In this document: positions 59,820 to 64,000 of the stretch, piece by piece
How positions within the stretch are numbered: the stretch's first letter is position 1
Layout of the letters: every line of letters begins with the position of its first letter
Source: Paraburkholderia lycopersici
GTDB taxonomy: Bacteria; Pseudomonadota; Gammaproteobacteria; Burkholderiales; Burkholderiaceae
Assembly (NCBI RefSeq): GCF_900096975.1
Contig: NZ_FMYQ01000014.1
Coordinates: 1-64,000 of the forward strand
DNA length: 64,000 bases
Direction of reading: 5' to 3'
Position numbers and translations under genes: made by a program
Notes under the pieces: model-generated
What the model was told of the DNA's origin: nothing
The model's input: only the letters and a program-made list of their open reading frames with translations
The model's database searches: none

Positions 59820-62525
59820 TCAAGCGTCGCGCAGCGACTGCAGCGCCGGACGCGCGAGCACATGCCGCAGGCTGATCCACCCGCCCACGCCCGCGCACAG
59901 CACGCCCGCCGCGATGCCGGCCGGCACGAGCCACGGATCGAACGCGAGATAGAACTGGAACACGCGCGTGGCGAGCACCGAGCCCACGGCCTGCGCGCCG
60001 ATCGCGGCCATCAGACCGGCGAGCGCCCCCACGCAGACGAACTCGGCTATCTGCACCGCGCGCACCTGCTGGTGCGACGCCCCGAGCGCGCGCAACAGCG
60101 CCGATTCGCGCATGCGCTCGTCGCGCGTGCCCGCTAGCGCGGCGTAGAGCACCAGCACGCCCGCCGCGAGCGTGAAGAGGAAGAGGAACTGCACCGCGCC
60201 GATCACCTGCTCGAGCACGCGCTCGATCTGCGCGAGGATCGGCGCGATGTCGATTGCCGTGACATTGGGATAGCGGGCCACGAGACCGTCCACGACCTCG
60301 CGCTGCGCGGACGGCAGGTGAAAGCTCGTGATGTAGGTCGCCGGGAAGTCGCGCAGCAGCTCGGGCGGCATCAATACGAAGAAGTTCACCTTGAACGAAC
60401 CCCAGTCGAGCTTGCGCACGCTCGTCACCGGCGCCGTCACTTCGAGCCCGGTCACGTCGAACTTGAGGACGTCGCCGGGCTTCACGCCGATGAGCTTCGC
60501 GAGCCCCTGCTCGATCGACAACTGCGGCGCGCTCGAATCGCCATACCACCGGCCTGCCTCGATGCGGTTGTCCTCGGGCAGCGTCCTCGTGTACGACAGA
60601 TTGAATTCGCGGTCCACCAGCCGCCGCGCGTCCTCGCTCTTGTAGTCGTCCGGGTTCACGGGCTTGCCGTTGATCGAGACGAGGCGTCCGCGCACCATCG
60701 GCTCCAGCGCGCCGTCCGCGATGCCGTGCGTGCGCAGCCAGGCCGCCACGGCGTCGCGCTGGTCGGGCTGGATGTCGATGAGGAACTCGTTGGGCGCGTC
60801 GGGCGGCGTGGATTTGCGCCAGCCTTCGACGAGGTCGTTGCGCGTCATCGCGATCAGCAGAAGACACATGAGTCCGATGGCGAGCGCCGTGATCTGCAGC
60901 GCGCTCGCGCCCGGGCGCCGCTCGAGCGATGCGAGCGCGTAGCGCCAGCCCACGCCCGCACGTGCCCGGCCGCCGAGGCGAGCGCCGCGCGCCGCGTGCG
61001 CCGCGCACCAGAGCGCCACGCGCGCCACACCCGCGAACACGAGCAGTCCGATCGCAAACCCTCCCGCAACGATGCCGCCGAGCTTCAGCTCGCCCGCCGC
61101 GATCACGAGCAGCCCCGCAAAAAGCACGATGCCGACGCCATACGCGGCCCACGCGGCGCGCCCTTCGTCGCCCCACTCGCGACGCAGCACGCGCACCGGC
61201 GGCACGCGCGTGAGCGGCAGCAACGGCGGCAGCGCGAAGCCGAGCAGCAGCACGAGACCCGCGGCGATGCCTTCGACCACGGGCAACGGACCCGGCTGCG
61301 GCAGCACGACGTCGATGAGATTGCCGAGCGAGGCAAGCAGCGCGAGATGCCCCGCATAGCCGAGCGCGACGCCGATCACGCCGCCCGCGAGCCCGAGCCC
61401 CGCGAACTCGAGCACGAAGAGCGTGCGCAGCGTGCGCTGGCTCGCGCCGAGGCAGCGCATCGCGGCGCAGGCGTCGAGATGGCGGCGCGTGTAGCGATGC
61501 GCGGCCATCGCGATCGCCACGGCCGCGAGCAGTGCCGTGAGCAGCGAGACGAGCGTAAGGAAATGGCGCGCGCGATCGAGCGTCTGACGCACCTGCGGCT
61601 GGCCGTCCTGGAGCGATTCGAGCGCGACGCCGCGCATCTTGCCGCCCTCCACGCGCGTGCACGACCACGACGCGAACTGCGCAACGGCCGCGTCGGGGCC
61701 CGCCACGAGGAGCCGGTAGGTCACGCGGCTGCCATAGCCGGTCAAGCCGGTCGATGCGAGCTCGTCGGCGCGCATCATGAGACGCGGCGAAAAGTTCACG
61801 AACGAAAAGCCGCGATCGAGCTCTTTCGTGACGATCGCGTTCACGATGAAGCTGCGCGTGCCGACCTTCACGGTGTCGCCCACATGCAGCTTGAGCGCGT
61901 CGAGCAGTTCGTCGTCCACCCAGACGGCGCCCGGCGGCGGAATGCCTTGCGCCGCGTAATCGGGTGCGCCGGGCGCGGAGGCGATGCGCAAGGCGCCGCG
62001 CAGCGGATAACCCGCTGAGACGGCCTTGATCGCGGCAAGACGCGAGGACGTCGCGTCCGCCGCTTCTGGCGCCTTCGCTGCGGCGGAAGCTCGCGACGCG
62101 CCGGAGCTGACCATGCTCGGAAAGATCGCCGTGGTCGCGGTGCGCAGCGCGAGCGACTGCGCCTCGCGCGCGAACATCGGATCGACGGGATGGTCCGCGC
62201 GCACGATGAAATCGGCCGCGATCATGCGCCTTGCGTCGCGTTCGAGGCCGCGCTGCAGCCGGTCGGCGAGAAAGCCCACGCTTGCGAGCGCCGCCACGGC
62301 CAGCACGAGCGCGAGCAGCAGCATCGTGAGTTCGCCGGCGCGCCAGTCGCGCGCGGTCATGCGCACGGCGAGACGCGCGAGATCGGACGCGCCCGGGGTG
62401 GCGCGCGTGGCCGCGGGACGCGGGAGCCCGCCGGCTGCACCCGCGGGCTCAGCGCTCGCGAGCCCCGGGCCGCCGTCGCTGCGCGGCCGTTTTGCGTTGG
62501 AGGAGGAAGGTGCGCCGCCGCTCAA
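59820..62525 (-). CDS. FtsX-like ABC transporter permease (YbbP/MacB type)
   Basis: About 901 residues if the start is TTG at 62525, which overlaps the DUF4126 stop (TTGA). The N-terminal 50 residues are then Ala/Pro-rich. ATG at 62360 (MTARDWRAGEL) or GTG at 62366 matches the usual family start better, so the true start is uncertain. Two FtsX domains and about ten membrane helices are visible, with a large periplasmic part between. It is an ABC permease whose ATPase is not in this window; the YbbA-YbbP pair would be expected. Confidence 0.82.
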   Translation of the reverse strand: MSGGAPSSSNAKRPRSDGGPGLASAEPAGAAGGLPRPAATRATPGASDLARLAVRMTARDWRAGELTMLLLALVLAVAALASVGFLADRLQRGLERDARRMIAADFIVRADHPVDPMFAREAQSLALRTATTAIFPSMVSSGASRASAAAKAPEAADATSSRLAAIKAVSAGYPLRGALRIASAPGAPDYAAQGIPPPGAVWVDDELLDALKLHVGDTVKVGTRSFIVNAIVTKELDRGFSFVNFSPRLMMRADELASTGLTGYGSRVTYRLLVAGPDAAVAQFASWSCTRVEGGKMRGVALESLQDGQPQVRQTLDRARHFLTLVSLLTALLAAVAIAMAAHRYTRRHLDACAAMRCLGASQRTLRTLFVLEFAGLGLAGGVIGVALGYAGHLALLASLGNLIDVVLPQPGPLPVVEGIAAGLVLLLGFALPPLLPLTRVPPVRVLRREWGDEGRAAWAAYGVGIVLFAGLLVIAAGELKLGGIVAGGFAIGLLVFAGVARVALWCAAHAARGARLGGRARAGVGWRYALASLERRPGASALQITALAIGLMCLLLIAMTRNDLVEGWRKSTPPDAPNEFLIDIQPDQRDAVAAWLRTHGIADGALEPMVRGRLVSINGKPVNPDDYKSEDARRLVDREFNLSYTRTLPEDNRIEAGRWYGDSSAPQLSIEQGLAKLIGVKPGDVLKFDVTGLEVTAPVTSVRKLDWGSFKVNFFVLMPPELLRDFPATYITSFHLPSAQREVVDGLVARYPNVTAIDIAPILAQIERVLEQVIGAVQFLFLFTLAAGVLVLYAALAGTRDERMRESALLRALGASHQQVRAVQIAEFVCVGALAGLMAAIGAQAVGSVLATRVFQFYLAFDPWLVPAGIAAGVLCAGVGGWISLRHVLARPALQSLRDA

Positions 62526-63136
62526 TCGTGCCGACCTCGCAACGAAAGACGCGACACCATATGCGTCGCCATGCCGCGAAAGCCGCCCTGCACGCCGCGC
62601 CACAGGCGCGGCAGCGCCCAGGCCGCGAGCACGAGGAACGCCACGAGCATCACGAGGAAGAGCAGCGGCACGAAGAATGCGAGCAGCACGCCCACGAAGG
62701 TCATGCCGTCCTCGGCGCTCGACGTGACGACGTTCGACACCGGCTCGGGCGAAAGGTTGATGAGCGCGCGCGTGCCGGCCTTGGCGAGATGCGCCGTACC
62801 CGCGAGCGTGCCGCCCGCGAGGGCCGCCACGGTCAGGAGCGCCGGATCGGCGTGGCCGAGCGCGCCGGCCGCGAGCACCGCGCCGGCCGGAATGCGGATG
62901 AAGGTATGCACCGCGTCCCAGAGCGAATCGAACGCGGGGATTTTGTCGGCGAGGAATTCGAGCACCGTGAGCGCGGCGGCAATGCCGATCACCCAAGGCG
63001 AAGCCAGAACGGAAAGCGTGTCGGGCAGATGAATGAGGCCGAGACGCTGCAATACGCCGGCCATCAGCACCGTGAGATAGAGGCGCAGGCCGCTGCCCCA
63101 GGACAGGCCCGCTGCTAGCGAAAGTGGTTCCAGCAT
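62522..63136 (-). CDS. DUF4126 family membrane protein
   Basis: 204 residues with five or more membrane helices. The start MLEPLSLAAGLSWGSGLRLYLT is preceded by GAGGAGG. Function unknown. A GC-rich region upstream carries a TATAAT -10 (63261-63266). Its stop overlaps or nearly overlaps the permease gene, so they are probably one operon. Confidence 0.85.
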   Translation of the reverse strand: MLEPLSLAAGLSWGSGLRLYLTVLMAGVLQRLGLIHLPDTLSVLASPWVIGIAAALTVLEFLADKIPAFDSLWDAVHTFIRIPAGAVLAAGALGHADPALLTVAALAGGTLAGTAHLAKAGTRALINLSPEPVSNVVTSSAEDGMTFVGVLLAFFVPLLFLVMLVAFLVLAAWALPRLWRGVQGGFRGMATHMVSRLSLRGRHD

Positions 63137-63260
63137 GGCTGCCTCCTCGCGCGGCGCGGCCGGGGCGCCGCCGCTCCGCACATGAAGCGGGGGAGCGGAC
63201 GCTGTGCGCCTACGCTCGCCGCTCGAGCGGCGCGGAGTGTTATCGGGTTATGACCGTCCC

Positions 63261-63289
63261 ATTATAGCCACGCTCGCTGCGCCGCCGCA
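63261..63289 (-). promoter_or_regulatory. Candidate promoter for DUF4126 and the permease
   Basis: On the minus strand TATAAT (63261-63266) is a perfect -10; a weak TGCGGC lies at the -35 position (63284-63289). Between this promoter and the gene lies a leader of about 120 bases with a CTCGAG-centred repeat (CCGCTCGAGCGG, near 63220-63231). Confidence 0.45.
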
Positions 63290-63346
63290 GTGGTGTTGCG
63301 CGGGCGCGGCACAGACCCTCGGGCCGATGCGTGCGCAGGGATTTCA

Positions 63347-63647
63347 TCAGGCAGCCGAAGAAAGCTTGAGGCCGGAGACACCGAACACGATCAGCGCGGC
63401 GCTCACGGCCTCGCCCGTCGTGACGATGCCGACCGCGAACGCGCCGACCGCGCCGATGCCTGTCCACACCGCGCAGGCGGTGCCGAGCGGCAACTGCCGC
63501 ATGGCCATGGCGAGCAGCGCGAAGCTGCCGAGCACTAACCACCGTGAACACCGAGGGCCAGAACCGCGTGAATCCTTCGGATGACTTGAGACCGGCGGTC
63601 CACGCCACTTCGAGCAGTCCGGCGATGAAAAGAAAAACCCAGGACAT
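63347..63647 (-). pseudogene. SugE/Gdx-type SMR guanidinium exporter, frameshifted
   Basis: The 5' part, from ATG 63647, reads MSWVFLFIAGLLEVAWT and continues to FWPSVFTVV; the 3' part, from about 63528, reads VLGSFALLAMAMRQL to GLKLSSAA in another frame. Joined, they make a nearly complete small multidrug resistance protein of about 100 residues. The frame changes at about 63530-63540, consistent with a loss of five bases or another shift of one. The loop before the last helix also looks a few residues short. The product is broken unless this is a sequencing error. SugE/Gdx proteins export guanidinium. Confidence 0.75.
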
Positions 63648-63673
63648 GGGGAACAACACACCATTTGAAAAAT

Positions 63674-63716
63674 GGGGCCGTCCCCGATGAATTCGAAACC
63701 GGCAGGCCGTCCTTGC
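63674..63716 (-). promoter_or_regulatory. Guanidine-II riboswitch (mini-ykkC) candidate
   Basis: On the minus strand two hairpins with ACGG loops lie in tandem: GCAAGG-ACGG-CCTGC (63702-63716, one bulge) and GGGG-ACGG-CCCC (63674-63685), spaced by 16 bases. This is the mini-ykkC layout: two small stems with ACGR loops, directly upstream of a SugE-type exporter gene. The second hairpin ends 26 bases before its ATG. No clear ribosome site is seen. Confidence 0.75.
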
Positions 63717-63749
63717 GGAGCCCTGAAATTTAATACCGCGGCGGCGCAC

Positions 63750-64000
63750 CTACTGCACGCCCACCAGCCGATATCCCACGCCCGTCTCGGTGATGATGTG
63801 CTCGGGCTGCGCGGGATCGCGCTCCAATTTCTGCCGCAGATGCGCCATGTAAATGCGCAAATAATGGCTGCTTTCCACATGCGACGGCCCCCACACCTCG
63901 CGCAGCAATTGCCGGTGCGTGAGCACGCGCCCGGCGTCGCGCACGAGCGTGGCGAGCAGGCGGTACTCGATGGGCGTGAGATGGACCGGCGCGCCCTCGC
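63750..64000 (-). CDS. kdpE: Response regulator KdpE, C-terminal part (cut by window edge)
   Basis: 83 codons of the 3' end are visible, reading into the window edge. The frame encodes the OmpR/PhoB-type winged helix: HLTPIEYRLLATL, LTHRQLLREVWG, YLRIYMAHLRQKLERDP and the end VGYRLVGVQ. The sequence matches KdpE, the regulator of the high-affinity potassium pump operon; the receiver domain lies outside. Its stop is 34 bases upstream of the riboswitch candidate. Confidence 0.75.
   Translation of the reverse strand, partial: EGAPVHLTPIEYRLLATLVRDAGRVLTHRQLLREVWGPSHVESSHYLRIYMAHLRQKLERDPAQPEHIITETGVGYRLVGVQ

Overview
The window is a high-GC chromosomal segment of a betaproteobacterium of the order Burkholderiales, most likely Paraburkholderia, Caballeronia or a close relative. 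The evidence is a run of genes in the order I associate with the main chromosome of that family: rpsO-pnp-quinone oxidoreductase-tpiA-secG-tRNA-Leu-nuoA..N-DUF2818-Nudix-DUF1178 and ilvB-ilvH-ilvC-psd-pssA-leuA. Families such as DUF2863, DUF3619, DUF3106 and DUF2818 point the same way. The species is an inference; no search was run. I see no insertion sequence, prophage, integrase or CRISPR array.

Layout. (1) 1-215: the promoter and leader of an rRNA operon that leaves the window at its left edge, minus strand. (2) 535-4448, plus: DUF2863, a LuxR-type regulator with a degenerate receiver, a CbiM-like membrane protein and a secreted protein with a Lys/Ser/Thr-rich tail. (3) 4534-9101: M14 carboxypeptidase, YaaA, orphan PIN protein, PLP aminotransferase and a glutathione transferase. 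(4) 9210-18231: a fatty-acyl/beta-oxidation island of two convergent groups (enoyl-CoA hydratase, phosphatase, ACAD10-type kinase, acyl-CoA dehydrogenase and GST on plus; two MaoC hydratases, two acyl-CoA dehydrogenases and DUF1178 on minus). (5) 18435-34432, minus: a Nudix hydrolase, DUF2818 and all fourteen nuo genes of respiratory complex I. (6) 34598-40092, minus: tRNA-Leu(GAG), secG, tpiA, a quinone oxidoreductase, pnp and rpsO. (7) 40239-49654: a periplasmic binding protein, a lipoprotein, leuA with a Leu-rich leader peptide, pssA, psd, ilvC, ilvH and ilvB with a leader ORF. (8) 49864-57745, plus: an ECF sigma factor with DUF3619/DUF3106/RDD genes, then a metallophosphoesterase-glycosyltransferase-diacylglycerol kinase group behind a Pho-box-like site, a TetR regulator, a LOG-family enzyme and an SDR. 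(9) 57765-64000, minus: DUF924, AlaX, a truncated globin, an FtsX-type permease, DUF4126, a broken SugE/Gdx exporter behind a guanidine-II riboswitch candidate, and the 3' part of kdpE.

How genes work together. Complex I genes, tpiA and the quinone oxidoreductase serve central energy metabolism. ilvBHC and leuA make the branched-chain amino acids, and both groups have short upstream ORFs that could act in attenuation. psd and pssA make phosphatidylethanolamine. The 52.4-55.4 kb group looks like a phosphate-starvation lipid-remodelling cassette: the phosphoesterase resembles PlcP (phospholipid to diacylglycerol), the glycosyltransferase resembles Agt (diacylglycerol to glycolipid), and DgkA recycles diacylglycerol. 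An 18-bp two-half Pho-box-like sequence lies just upstream.

Most of the window is core genome. The items most worth a second look are the Pho-box/PlcP/Agt/DgkA group, the guanidine-II riboswitch in front of a frameshifted exporter, the leuA and ilvB leader ORFs, an ACGACCGT operator-like sequence at lipid-metabolism promoters, and the ECF sigma/DUF3619 module.
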